A stretch of 64,000 nt of DNA from Antedon mediterranea (Eukaryota; Echinodermata; Crinoidea; Comatulida; Antedonidae). Of the stretch, positions 34,202 to 45,870 are shown piece after piece (within the stretch, counting starts at the first letter, position 1; each line of letters starts with the position of its first letter). The notes beneath the pieces are model-generated. The model was not told where the DNA came from, made no database searches, and saw only the letters and a program-made list of their open reading frames with translations. Made by a program: the position numbers and the translations under genes. Location: NCBI RefSeq assembly GCF_964355755.1, contig NC_092672.1, forward strand, positions 19,216,501-19,280,500, in the 5' to 3' direction.

Positions 34202-37200
34202 ATGACTTCTTTACATGGAAAAGTTGCGTTAGTTACCGGTAATATTTTAATTTAAGTTGATTCAGTAGCTACAGATGCTTATTGGAGGCCTTACCTGGCG
34301 TACTACTAAGTTTCAGCCCAAGAGTGGGCCGAATCGTCCCGGATTCGCTTGTCGTGTTTAGGAGTCCGCATCCTAGACTAGGGCCCGGTCCTACTACTAG
34401 CCTAAACACCAAACGGAAACAAACGAGAATCGGAATGTTGCAAATACCTATAAAACGAGAGTTTTTGTTCATTAATTATAAAAATCCAACTTTTATAGAA
34501 AAAATCCTCCGAATTTATGTTAAAAACGATGAATTTAGCAACACAAACTTAACCAAACGAGAGTATCTATTATGACACGCCCATCGTGCCTTTAATTATA
34601 GAAGATTAAGAACAATGAGTATCGTTTATCATTTGTGTTTTTCTTAATAATCTTTTTAACAAAAAATTGTTGCCCAAAAACAAAGGTTATCACAAATAAA
34701 TATAAATAATATATGTGTGAACGAATACAGTATCCAACAAACATGATCCCCAAATTGCATTAGTTGGTGTTGTAACTTGTAGGGCCAATATGGCCATAAT
34801 TAACTTAGTAGTAGTAGTACAGTCCGAGCAAACTTAATAATATTTTAAAAACATATAGTACCTTGATTAAATAATACCCCTTTTACACTATCACCGAAAA
34901 TCCAACCACCCCGGTGTGCTCTCCCCGGGGTGAAACGAAGCTGAACGGTTTTCCGGTGTACCTTCTCTGGTGTAGTCGAATGTACACCGGAGACACGAAG
35001 TGTAAACGGTTTTTGTGGTTCAACACCGAGCTGTTAAAGGTCATTGACGTGAGAATGTAACATGTTGTTACAGAAATACAATATATTATGCAAACAAAAT
35101 AGGTTTTTTTGCTTAAAATACACCTTTTTTGCTTAAAACAATAATTGTACGATATGTTGTGCTGTTCGTTATTTTCTTTTAAAGGCACAAACAAATTTCT
35201 GCTGAAAATATTGAAATGTTTGTGTGCATTCTACCTTACCAGAAAGCCTAAAATAATGTAATATTGGTGTAACTCTACCCTGGCCGATTCTAGTAGGCCT
35301 AATTATTGAAAAAGGGAAAAATATATATAATACTGACGTCTCAATGGATGAAAATGATATCTTTTTTAGGAACTGAAAAAGTACCATATATTAATTTTCC
35401 TTCATTGATTGTTATGCTAATTAACAAATACATTTTTTATTTTAAATACTTACCGTACCTACCCTATTTTTACGGCAACCTAACAATTTAGGGCCTATTT
35501 AATGTACGTACAGTCTACAAGGCGGAAATGCAGTCATTTTAAAAAGAAAAATAATTGTTAGGCCCTAATTTTTAAAATAATAAATGATAATCTTAATAGC
35601 CACAAAGAAAATATAACCCTGAACTATATTCAAAATTAAATAAATTGTGTGTAAATTCGGATTATTATGTTTTTATATGAGATTTGTCGATATGTTCCAG
35701 TGTTTAAATGTTTAAACCATAGTCAGTTAAGTTCCACGTGTGCGCTTGCAATAGTAATTTGATTGACAGCACCGGGGTGATCGATGTAGTGTAAATGGGC
35801 GCAACTCGAGTTCATCTCGCAGTTTTTTTGGCTAGTGTAAATGGAAATTGCCTCCGAGTTCAACTCGTGTTCCTCTCTCAGTCGATAGTGTAAAAAGGGT
35901 ATAAAAAACAACCTTTTATTTACCAGGTTTTATGTACAGGTAGCTGTAGACGTTACCGGTCCATCATCTCTTGTACAGGTTTCGTGACAGCTGCCATTGG
36001 AGCACTGAATGCTTGTCAGTCAGTATACTGTACAAGAGTGATGTGACACTTTGTAATTGTTTTTTATTTCTGTTTTTGTATATCTCCGAGAAAACATAAT
36101 TTCTATGATATTTTATATGCAAATGACAATAAATAAAAGTAATTTTCCACTGATGAATGAATGAATAAAACTACCACTTTATTTTGCAGGGGCAAGTTCT
36201 GGAATAGGAGCAGAAGTTGCAAAGCATTTTGCATCTTATGGTTGTTACCTAGCCATAACAGGGAGAAACAGTAGTGCATTACAAAAGACTGCTCAAGTGT
36301 GCCAGGCAAATGGACTTCCTCAAGACAAGGTTAGCTTTAACCATAGATACTACTCGTTATAATACTAGACAGCTAAGTGATGTGAACAGGGGAGGAACTC
36401 TTCAAAACATAAATAATAAATAGTAATAATAATAATTTAATAATTTTACAATATTGTTAATGGCGATAAATTGAATTTATTTTTTGGTAACATTTTCACA
36501 TAAATAATTTACCAAGAAATTAATTCATTCTATCGCCATTAAAAATTATTGTAAAAACTGTACTGCATTAATTAAACTGTTCTGATGCGGTTTTTAGTAA
36601 TTATTAAATTATTATTACTTTTATATTTATTCGATGGTTATCCGATCGTATCAGAATATTCTCATAATGACATAGTGGTGCATAACTGAGAGTATTGGGC
36701 CAATGCGATGCATCCATATTCAATGGTACTTCTCGATGCTGGAGTGCTTGTGTTCTTGACTTTAAAATTTTATCTCAATGGTTTTAAAAAAAGAAAACCC
36801 ACTCACTTATGTCATTTGATAACATACACTCTATGATGAAACATGTTTTGATTCAGTTGCTGATAAAATGCAATAAGAAAATAAAAACATTTTATTTCAG
36901 GTGCTGTGTATAACGGCAGATTTAACAATTGAAGCTGAAATGAAAACAGTATTAGAAAAAACTCTCAAACATTTTAACTCCCTTGATGTTTTGATAAACA
37001 ATGCTGGAATTGTTACTCCTGATTCAATAGAGACGATAACACTACAAAATTTTGATGCTGTATTTAGTATTAATGTACGGGCACCTTTTCAACTACTACA
37101 ACTGGCAAGCCCACATCTCATTAAAGCTAAAGGTATATATAAATGTTCTGCACCTCATTAAAGCTAAACAAAATTTCAAGTAACTTTTAGGTTGAACAAT

Positions 37201-40200
37201 GACAATATGCCCTTGTTCAGGGTATGAAATCCTTTTGACATTAAAAAGCTCAACATATTAACTATTCTGTCCAGACATTTGGTATGGCTAACATAACAAC
37301 AATATCTTATACATAATTAGAATATCGGTCAGCTACAACTAACTAAACAAATTCAATATTCCAATGAGCTTGTGCTGATGTGTAGGGTTAGTTAGATCAT
37401 GGAGGTATCTCCATGGTTAGATTAGAGCCCAAGTAAGCAGCAGGTACTGAGAACCAACAAGTAACTTTGTATCAGGGAGCTACAAATGTTTCCCTTATTC
37501 CAACCAATAGTTTTTGACAATATGTACTTAGTCCGTGTTTCCGCAAAAAACAGGGTTTAACCGGTTCTACTCAAGAAAAATTAACCAATATTATTATTGA
37601 ATAAATGTTTAACCTTTGACCTGAAGGACAAATTTTTATGTTCTGATTTGTGCACTTAGTTGTTTGGTAGGTAATGACTGACCGTGCACTTTATTTTTAA
37701 TTAATTACCAGATAATTTTTTTATGACTGGGGAAACACGGCCTTAGTATCAATATTAAATTCAAAGGTAATTGTAATCTTTTCTTTTATTTAGGAAGTGT
37801 TGTAAATATTTCAAGTGTAACTGGTAAAAGGGCTGTAAGTACATTCAGGACATCTAATATTTTTTTATCTAATTTTAATTATTCATTTCATCATTATTTT
37901 TCACTAAAAGTTGAGATGATAAATGTGTATTGTTATCTTCTATTTCAGTTTCCTGGTCTTCTTTCTTATTGTATGTCCAAGAGTACTATAGATCACATGA
38001 CTGTTTTTATCTTCTATTTCAGTTTCCTGGCCTTCTTTCTTATTGTATGTCCAAGAGTACTATAGATCACATGACTGCATGTGCTTCTCAAGGTAAGTTG
38101 CAACATTAGTGTAACTATTGAATGACAACTGCTGATCAAGTTAACCAAAGTTAGTTGGAAAAAACGAAGCCCCACCTCCTTTGTCTGTAAAATTAATCTT
38201 GAAATCAAGTTGTCTATGCTTTTTGTGAAGATAAACTATTTGAATATCAAAGGAACAAGGTGATTTAATGGCAAATAATTTGGGATGCATATATAATGTA
38301 TATAATCAAGTGTATATCATACCTGTACATTCATTTTACAGTATAAAATAATGGTGTTTTGATAACAAATATGTAAAATTGGCAGGTAATGTCTAAACAA
38401 TCATTTTGAAAAGAAGCCACCTTCATTAGGTTGCAAAAGTAATCTAGAAAAGAAGCCCATTTTAAAAAGAAGCCCACTTAAGAGTGTGGCTTTTTTAGGT
38501 TACGGTATGTCATTGTTACTTCCTTTTTCATTAGTCAAGCAGAGCTTGAAAACCTATTTTGTGGGCCAAATGTACTAATAGATCATAAACAGATCTTTAG
38601 TCACATGCCCTTAAACTAGTTCAACAACATACCATATCAATAATTACTCTTTTTTTTAAGAACTTGCAATTAAAGGAGTCCGAGTAAATGCTGTAAAGTA
38701 AGTATTTACAACCATATTACAAATTAAAGGGCACTTGGAGAGTGTATCCCTCCACCTACAGTAATTTATAATTTTCCTATATCAAATTTATCCCAAAACA
38801 TTTTTTGCCTTAGTAAGGTAATTAGACCTGATTGCACTAAATAGCAAGTTTATTTTAGTTTATGTTGTTTGTAAGAATAAACTCTGACCCTGAGACATGA
38901 TATGAACTCAGGACCAATAGATTGGATAGCAAGCATCAAACATTTACATTCTATTGCTGACAAAGCACAAGCATTCACCAAGTGGAATACCACTCTGCCA
39001 AGTGAAAAACTTTCTAAAAAATGACAGTTTAAATCCTCTATTTTATTATATAGATATTTGCAGTATACCTTTTCTTAAAAAATATTGTATATTATGCAGT
39101 ATACAAAAACTAGTTTTAGATTGCTTAAAAGTCACTTTGAAACTTTTTTCAGCCCTGGTGTTATTATAACAGAAGTACACAAAAGAGGTGGAATGTCTGA
39201 TGAGATGTATGCTAAGGTAAATATTCACACGCTTCAATTAATCACATATAATATTTTGGCCTCTCCAAGATTTAAATAATGACTAATGTTCAATGTGTAA
39301 TGTAATGCACGCCTAAGATATTACACCTCATGTACGACTAGACTAAGAGTAAAATATAAAAGTTAATTATATCTCAACCGTAATAGTAATAGTTACTAGC
39401 GATTATTCATTTACCTGACGTTTTGCCAACTATCAGTTGGCTTTCTCAAAGTGTAGTGACACGTATGTCACGTTGACCTCTAGATGACGCTGAGTTAAGG
39501 AATCCATCTGGATCAGGAAGATCCCCAATTTTAATAGAGATGAGGCCGGTTACAAACTCAGTCAAGTGTGGACCAATGTGTTGACCCCGTCATCTAGAGG
39601 TAAACGGTGACATACGTGTCACTACACTTTGAGAAAGCCAACTGATAGTTGGCGAAACGTCAGGTAAATAAAATAATCGTTATTTACTATTACTATTACG
39701 GTTGAGATATAATTAACTTTTATATTTTATTAGTAATACCAACCAAATGAATCTTTTTAATGATAGACTAAGAGTGAATATTAAATGTAAAGTTGTTTCC
39801 TGGGAGAGTGGTTTTCAATTGTGAAATTCACAAAACCTAGAACACATGAGAATGTATCAGTCAGTTATGGAGTTAGAACCCTCAATCTAGAAAACATGAG
39901 AATGTATCGGTCAGTTATGGAGTTGAAACCCCAATTTAGAAAACATGAGAATGTATCAGTCAGTTATGGATTTGAAACCCTTAATCTAGAAAACATGAGA
40001 ATGTATCAGTCAGTTATGGATTTGAAACCCTTAATCTAGAAAACATGAGAATGTATCAGTCAGTTATGGATTTGAAACCCTTAATCTAGAAAACATGAGA
40101 ATGTATCAGTCAGTTATGGATTTGAAACCCTTAATCTAGAAAACATGAGAATGTATCAGTCAGTTATGGATTTGAAACTCTTAATCTAGAAAACATGAGA

Positions 40201-40600
40201 ATGTATCAGTCAGTTATGGATTTGAAACCCTTAATCTAGAAAACATGAGAATGTATCAGTCAGTTATGACGTTCAAACCCCCAATCTAGAAAACATGAGA
40301 ATGAACTAGTCTGTATTACGTTCAAACCCCCGACATAGTGTTACCAGACACCAATTAAACAACAAAAACCATGTTTGAGGAAGCTCTGCATCATCTACAT
40401 TAATAGTTTGATGTGAATTCTATTTTTAGTTCCTTGAACATTGTAAAGAGACTCATGCAATGGGACGCCCAGGAACAGTGGATGAAGTAGCCAAGTTAGT
40501 TACATTCCTTGCATCAGATGAATCCTCATACATCACAGGAGAATCTATTGCCATTGATGGAGGACGTCATGTTCTTATGTCTTCACAACAGAAAGTTTGA
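34202..40600 (+). CDS. Short-chain dehydrogenase/reductase (classical SDR), 263 aa, 8 exons
   Basis: Exons 34202-34238, 36190-36329, 36901-37132, 37794-37834, 38023-38092, 38661-38697, 39153-39216 and 40430-40600 join without phase conflict into 263 codons. The fold is a Rossmann NAD(P)H-dependent oxidoreductase: cofactor motif TGASSGIG (12-19), D66, NNAG (92-95), active-site N117, S144, Y157 and K161 (YCMSK), then NPGVIIT (186-192) and the C-terminal [11 protein letters not shown]. The length is typical for classical SDRs. There is no signal peptide or membrane segment, so it is probably a soluble enzyme; similar invertebrate proteins are often named FabG-like, but the substrate cannot be told from sequence. 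The start is chosen because [13 protein letters not shown] is a standard SDR N-terminus. Introns carry an inverted-repeat element, a SINE, a fold-back and a 50-bp satellite. An upstream duplicate of the exon 5 acceptor exists at 37949. Confidence 0.95.
34874..35902. mobile_element. Inverted-repeat element in SDR intron 1
   Basis: The ends ATACCCCTTTTACACTATC (34874-34892) and GATAGTGTAAAAAGGGTAT (35884-35902) form a 19-bp inverted pair with one mismatch. Subterminal parts repeat GTGTAAA-type words (AGTGTAAATGG). No protein frame in about 1 kb, and no clear target-site duplication. Confidence 0.65.
37933..38077 (+). repeat. 74-bp tandem duplication across SDR exon 5 acceptor
   Basis: Units 37933-38003 and 38007-38077 differ by one base in the exon part (GGTCTT against GGCCTT). 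Each holds a polypyrimidine tract, AG, and the first 55 exon bases including the catalytic YCMSK codons. Only the second copy continues to a donor. Using the first acceptor reads through the second unit out of frame to TAG within ACTATAG. Confidence 0.95.
38885..38943 (-). mobile_element. SINE fragment in SDR intron 6
   Basis: On the minus strand GATGCTTGCTATCCAATCTA, GGTCCTGAGTTC and TGTCTCAGGGT match the tRNA-derived SINE at 57306-57402. The 5' A-box part is absent. Confidence 0.6.
39350..39730. mobile_element. Long-armed fold-back in SDR intron 7
   Basis: Arms of about 135 bp (39351-39488 and 39588-39730) pair over AAAAGTTAATTATATCTCAA, TTTACCTGACGTTTTGCCAA, GCTTTCTCAAAGTGTAGTGA and CATCTAGAGG. 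The loop is about 100 bp. The motif CCAACTGATAGTTGGCGAAA followed by CGTCAGG resembles terminal sequences of Penelope-like elements, which is inference. No coding capacity. Confidence 0.85.
39835..40330 (+). repeat. 50-bp tandem repeat, about 10 units
   Basis: Unit around GAAAACATGAGAATGTATCA, GTCAGTTATGGATTTGAAAC, CCTTAATCTA. The first and last units are diverged and the central ones nearly identical. It lies in SDR intron 7, about 100 bp before the last exon. Confidence 0.93.
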
Positions 40601-40849
40601 TTAATAGTGTAGTTTGCTACTGAATTTTGGAAGGCAAATCTACAGTGTATTCATTCATATACCCTACAGTACACATTAAAATAATGTGCAAGTGTATATA
40701 AAATAGAGATTTATATAACGACAAAAATTCGAAATCGTAAGACAGTATTCAAATACTTGAAGTAGATTTTCAAATATTTTACCAGAAATGTCAGTAATAA
40801 ATAGTCAAAGCGTTTAATATGTATGAATAATAATTTAAACTTATTATGT

Positions 40850-41148
40850 ATCCATGTCCTTCAGAATCAGATGCTCATGCTATGTCAGTGTATATCACTT
40901 TATGTACAGTACCCATGCCCATCAGAATCAGATGCTCATGCTATGGCAGTGTATATCACTTTATGTACAGTATCCATGTCCATCAGAATCAGATGCTCAT
41001 GCTATGGCAGTGTATATCACTTTATGTACAGTATCCATGTCCATCAGAATCAGATGCTCATGCTATAGCAGTGTATATCACTTTATGTACAGTACCCATG
41101 CCCATCAGAAGCAGATGCTCATGCTATGGCAGTGTATATCACTTTTAA
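40850..41148 (+). repeat. 61-bp tandem repeat, almost 5 units
   Basis: Unit around CATGTCCATCAGAATCAGAT, GCTCATGCTATGGCAGTGTA, TATCACTTTATGTACAGTAT. It starts 250 bp after the SDR stop and about 50 bp after an AATAAA (40796-40801), so it is either in an extended 3' UTR or just downstream. Its period of 61 opens all three frames; these are not genes. Confidence 0.93.
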
Positions 41149-41869
41149 CTTTGATACAAAGGTTCTATGTTATCTATAGACCTCTACTAAATTCTGACAG
41201 TTTGTGCTGTATAATCATTAATTTAAAAATTCTTATGTGACCATACAAATTACAAAGAGTTAATCCACATTATTTGCATCAGGCAATTTTTTTGGGTGTG
41301 ATTAATTTTCAAATACAGTATTGATATTGGTATATTGTAAGTGAATTAATGTTAATGACGTACAGTGAACAAAATAAACTCTGGCCAACAACTCTGTGTT
41401 TAAATGAACAATACATCAGTCATTTATAATAAATGGGATAAACTCAATAGATACAATATTGACCCCGAAATGATGAAGTCTGTACTCGTATCATATGTAG
41501 TGTATTCTTATAATCTTATTTTGTAGGCAAAAAGATAGCAAAAGATGAGACGTTAAAATGTATATATGTTTTGTTCCTTTAAAATCGTTAGTCAAAATGT
41601 GATGTCTTTCCTCAAAACTTGTTGTTCACTCGGAATAGTCTCGGAATAGTAACGTCCCCTTCAAATATTTTGTTTCTTCAAGATATTGTTTCGTAGGGTT
41701 TGTAGATATTGGCTCAACAATTTAAAAATATTTATTACGTAAAGAAAGATATAATTATCCTCTACCTGTATATGCTCTAGGTCTAAAAAGTCCAGGCAAT
41801 CTGTGGATTGACCCAAAACAAATTGCAATAGTTTCAAAACTTGGTTTTTTCTGATTCTGTGATTATCGA
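41149..41869. other. Downstream flank of the SDR gene
   Basis: AT-rich and without exons or recognised repeats. Another AATAAA at about 41371 could serve a long 3' UTR. Confidence 0.4.
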
Positions 41870-42335
41870 TATTTCTCGAAAATAGAGTTCGCCACTAAAC
41901 TTTTCAATATTGTGTTCTATAGAAAGGTCTATAAATAAATTTCAAAAACAGGGACCATAAAATATCATGAAACACAGACCCCACTGAAACTTCTCAATAT
42001 TGTGTTCTATAGGGTGGTCTCTGTTCTTGAGATTTCATGAAAACCTCACTAAGACTTCTCAATCTTATGTTCTAGGGTCTGTCCCAGAGATTTCGATATT
42101 ATGTTCTTTAGCAAAGGTTTCTGATTTTAATAAATCTTGAAAACCGAGACCACCTTATAGAATAAAACATTGAAATATTTAGTATGGGTATATTAATAAT
42201 TAATGACATAGTGATTAGTTTTCAAGAAATCTCGAAAACACAGATCCCCATTAAAACTTCTCAATATTGTGGTCTCTGTTTTCGAGAAATCTATAAAAAT
42301 ACAGAGGCAATACTAGAAATTCTCAATATTGGGAT

Positions 42336-42501
42336 AAGCTCTGTTTATACTATCGAACTTTATGTGACAAAAAGTATGTGATGTGCCCAAATAATGGTAG
42401 TGATATGCTAAATTAGGGTAGTGGTATGACATCATCATGTCCATATATGGGGACATCACATTTTTTTTCTCACATAAAGTGTGATAGTGTAGACACGGCT
42501 T
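42336..42501. mobile_element. Fold-back MITE, GTGTAGACAC family
   Basis: Arms AAGCTCTGTTTATACTATCG, AACTTTATGTGAC on the left and the inverse CACATAAAGTGTGATAGTGT, AGACACGGCTT on the right, continuing inward to GATGTGCCC / GGGACATCAC. About 166 bp and non-coding. Relatives lie at 4071-4135 and 52885-53005. Confidence 0.8.
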
Positions 42502-42759
42502 CAGATTCGATTTATTAAGTCATTTATACCTCCATGTTCATACATAGTATAATGATAATTGTTTTCTAGGCAGGATAACACAGGCATAACAACACACACA
42601 TACTATTTACATTCGTGATCAACTTGGAACTAACAACAACAACTGATCAAGCAATATAAAATACAACAGACCGGGTGCAGGTCAAGTCGGCCCCAAACCA
42701 TCTCGGCCAAAGTCAAGTCGGCCCCAAGTCAACTCGGCTTCAAGTCAACTCGGCCTCAC

Positions 42760-44085
42760 CAGGGGCGCAGCCAGTGGGGGGGTCACGGGGGTCCTGACCC
42801 CCTTTTTTTTTTAGAAAAAATAAATAAAAACATGAGACAACAATACAGATCAAATCATCCTGGAGATACTGTGGAAGATTACTACCGAGCACTATTACCA
42901 AATCAACTTCTTGATCATTTACAAACCGAGTTAAAAACCCGTTTTTCTTCCGATAACAGGCCATGCTTTAAAATATTTGGCGTAGCACCCGAGTCTATCG
43001 TGAAGTGTAATGTTGAAGAAGTCTTCAAGGAACTTGAATTTGGTGCGATGATCTGCCAAGACACGAACATCTAATTCATTCCGAGCTTCAGTGATGGAAG
43101 AAGCGACTGTGTAAAATTAGCGGATCCAATCCAGATGTGTTCCCGAATGTGCGTTCACTTCTTCTAATCGCGTAGGCCAATTCCCGTAACGTCTGCTGAA
43201 GCTGAGCGGAGTTTTTCGACTTTGTGGAGAACGAAAACCTGTTTGCGAAATCACATGTCTTATGAGCAGCTTTCGGGATTGTGCCTCATGAACATACACT
43301 TTAACATGAACATTAATACAGAGAATGTCATTCGCGAATTCTGTCTCCAAGCCGAGAAGAATGTTCCAAACTTATGTTTAAAGATGCATCACGCGATGTC
43401 TAGAGCGCCGTTATAGTAACTAACGTAAAATGTATGATAATAATTTAGAAGTTAGTTATTACAATTATGTATAAGCTATCACCTATACTATACATTCGAA
43501 CAAAATAGGTATATTTTTAAACAAAATATTGTATGTACTGGGTATGATAAGCGTCTCACATACACACGGAGCCAAGATAGCTTCTTGGACTTGCACAGTG
43601 TATGAACTCTAACCTTACGGTTCTCATTTAATAATATCACTCCATGCTATCATTCTAATTTCTTTTTTCAAACTTTTGCAACTCTGCGTTCATTTCATGC
43701 AACTTTTGTATTGGTGAAAAAGGAGGAATTCAAATAATCCCTCCTCTGAGTTTACAGCCTCTCTACACAAATCAACAAACAAGCAAGAAAAAAAGTGTTT
43801 GTCTGTGGCAGCCTGGAATATAAAAATGTTCTGTAATAAAAATGAGAGTTGTTTTTGTTTTCTTTGTTTCAGTTTATTAGTGTTAACATTGTCATATTTG
43901 TGTGTGCGTAAACCGATTCAAATGATCTAGATTGCGCTAGACCGCCAAAGCTTCCAGGGCCCCCTGGACCCCAACCGGGGCCCTTGGCGGCCCCCTGGCC
44001 CCCAGCCCATGGTTGCTCGCTTCGCTCGCAAAATACTCACATATTGGTTGACCCCCCCATTAATTCTTTGCTGGCTGCGCCCCTG
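42760..44085 (+). mobile_element. hAT transposon, internally deleted, nested
   Basis: Inverted ends CAGGGGCGCAGCCAG and CTGGCTGCGCCCCTG, flanked by CTCAC on both sides (42755-42759 and 44086-44090). The element sits inside the left array of the family II element. Removing it with one CTCAC restores CTCGGCCTCACGTCAACTTG, which matches the inverse of the opposite arm around 45063-45089. The right subterminal GC-rich part (CGCTTCGCTCGCAAAATA, GGGCCCTTGGCGGCCCCCTG) is shared, inverted, with the element at 49762-51354. Confidence 0.93.
42832..43416 (+). pseudogene. hAT transposase remnant
   Basis: The first piece (42832-43074) reads TVEDYYRALLPNQLLDHLQT and ELKTRFSSDN, typical of the middle of hAT transposases related to the 52-kDa repressor group. 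The second piece (about 43140-43416) holds the C-terminal dimerisation signature PVTSAEAERSFSTL, TKTCLRNHMSYEQLSGLCL, with at least one frameshift between RSLLLIA and PVTSAEAE. N-terminal zinc finger and most of the catalytic core are missing. Non-functional. Confidence 0.88.
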
Positions 44086-45763
44086 CTCACGTCAACTTGG
44101 CCAAAAACTAATCGGTCAACTCGGCCACAATAAAGTATGGAACGCAAAAAGTGCTTAATATTATTATGATTATTACTATCCACTCTTTAAAAAAAATTAA
44201 GAAATAAGAAAATAAAAAAATGATATCATTGCCGATATGAATAGAAGTACCCGCGTTTTACAAAAACACGTGCAGGTACCACATTTTAGTAAATCGAAGA
44301 CCATCATGGAGCTATTATAGCTCCATGGTTCCACCATTTGGCCATAGAAAAATTATCGTACTGTACATATCGTTTTTGTCCATGATTTGCGTTTTTAAAA
44401 AAGGGGAATCCCCCGGTCAGTGAAAACACGTCGTAGCAGTTGTAGATATCGAAATAGCTGCCAAAGGCACAGGGAGGCGCAGCTACGAATTCAGATTTCA
44501 GGTTTCAGATGTTGTCGCCTAATCAAATGCATACACTGAAGAAATCTACGCGTGATTCAACCATAGCGTTAACATTAATTAATACCTCAATGATTCAACC
44601 AAACAATCCAACCAAACAATCTTATTACACCTAATATATGTACTCTCATATCGGACATGTTTATTGAATTTTGACGCACGAATGAACATACGCGCCCACG
44701 TACGTGCATCATCATATTGGGTGTATGCCTACAATGTGTTCCTATTTATTATCAAAATGTTCATATTGTAATCATTAATAATAGTATGAATGCTAGCTTA
44801 TTAATCAATTGTTTGTTATGCGCAATTTCAGAACAATTTGTGCAATTTGAAATTTTATTAAACGTAATAAAGAAAAATTGGTGAAATCCTTCTTTTTTTT
44901 TTTTGCTAAAAGTATTATTGTCTAAATATTAATATTCATTAAAAGTCAGAATTATTCATAGGTAATAAAATGTGAAGAAATATTATTTTATCAATCCCCT
45001 TCCTTTGCACCTTTTGCATTCCATAATTTAACGGGGCCGAGTTGACCGATTATATTTTGGCCGAGTTGACGTGAGGCCGAGTTGAATTGAGGCCGAGTTG
45101 ACTTGAGGCCGAGTTGACTTGGGGCCGACTTGACTTGGGGCCGACTTGACTTGGGGCCGACTTGACTTTGGCCGAGACGGTTTAGGGCCGACTTGGATCG
45201 AAATCTAAACCTAATGACCGATCTCATTGTTGTGCAGTCTAAGAGGGGGTCGTTATTGTCAGGACTTTTTGAAATCGAAGATCCCCACTAAAAATATTTC
45301 AATATTGTATTCATACTGGGTCTCTGTTGTGCGGTTTTCGAAAACAAAGACTACCACTAAAAGTTTACAATATTAAGTTTTACGATTTTTGTTGTTTTGT
45401 CGTAAAACACAGTAGGAGTTTTGAGAGACCTTAACTAAACAGGGAAACCAACTTAACACAATTATTGAAAACTTTTACTGTGAACAAAGATCTCTACTCA
45501 AAAATCTTCTCAATATTGTATTCTGTACCGTGTTTCTGTTTTTGGGTTTTTGAAAATAGAGACCCCTCCCCGACAAAAAGTTCACAATATTATTTTCAAG
45601 AGGTTGGGTTTTCTCTGTTTCTGTGAAATAATGAAAACAGAGATTCCTACTAAAAATAATTGTGTTTTAGGTGGAGCCTTTTGTTTTCAATATTACTTAA
45701 AAACATAGACCCCGGCCCACTAAACTGTCAATATTATGTAATTTATACAGTACAGTAGGGGGA

Positions 45764-45870
45764 GCAGGCTGGTTTCTCCCTGGGACATTTTCCATTGCAC
45801 ATTTTCCCATGGACATTTTCCACGAGAAATGTTTCCCCCGGGGTCAAATGTTTAGAGGGAGTCCAGCCTA
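45764..45870. repeat. Small GGACATTTTCC array
   Basis: Three direct units (GGGACATTTTCCATTG, GCACATTTTCCCATG, GGACATTTTCCACG) and then inverse-like GAAATGTTTCCCCC. The outer motifs AGCAGGCTGG and CCAGCCTAG are inverted. It resembles a short, interior-less array-TIR element inserted in the satellite block. Confidence 0.55.

Larger units (their letters stand above)
42680..45193. mobile_element. Foldback-like element, tandem-array TIRs, family II
   Basis: The left arm (42680-42759 plus 44086-44130 after the hAT) is an array of CAAGTCGGCCCC / TCAACTCGGCC units. The right arm (45032-45193) is the inverse array (GGCCGAGTTGACTTGA, GGGGCCGACTTGACTT). Unit order matches from the ends: both arms begin with the CAAGTCGGCC type, then the AAACCRTCTCGGCCAAAG variant, then the rest. 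The interior has the GGGGAATCCCCCGGTCAG, AAAACACGT and GAAATCTACGCGTGATTCAACC blocks (44400-44432, 44540-44562) found in the same order and orientation in the family I element at 15358-17715. No protein frame of its own; no convincing target-site duplication. Confidence 0.85.

Noticed and set aside
39821-40039. A 72-codon frame with repeating HENVSVSYG words
   Set aside because: It is the 50-bp tandem repeat inside SDR intron 7.
40823-41240. Three overlapping plus-strand frames with repeating HFMYSIHVHQNQ-type words
   Set aside because: The 61-bp tandem repeat opens all three frames. They lie downstream of the SDR stop and have no start or splice context.
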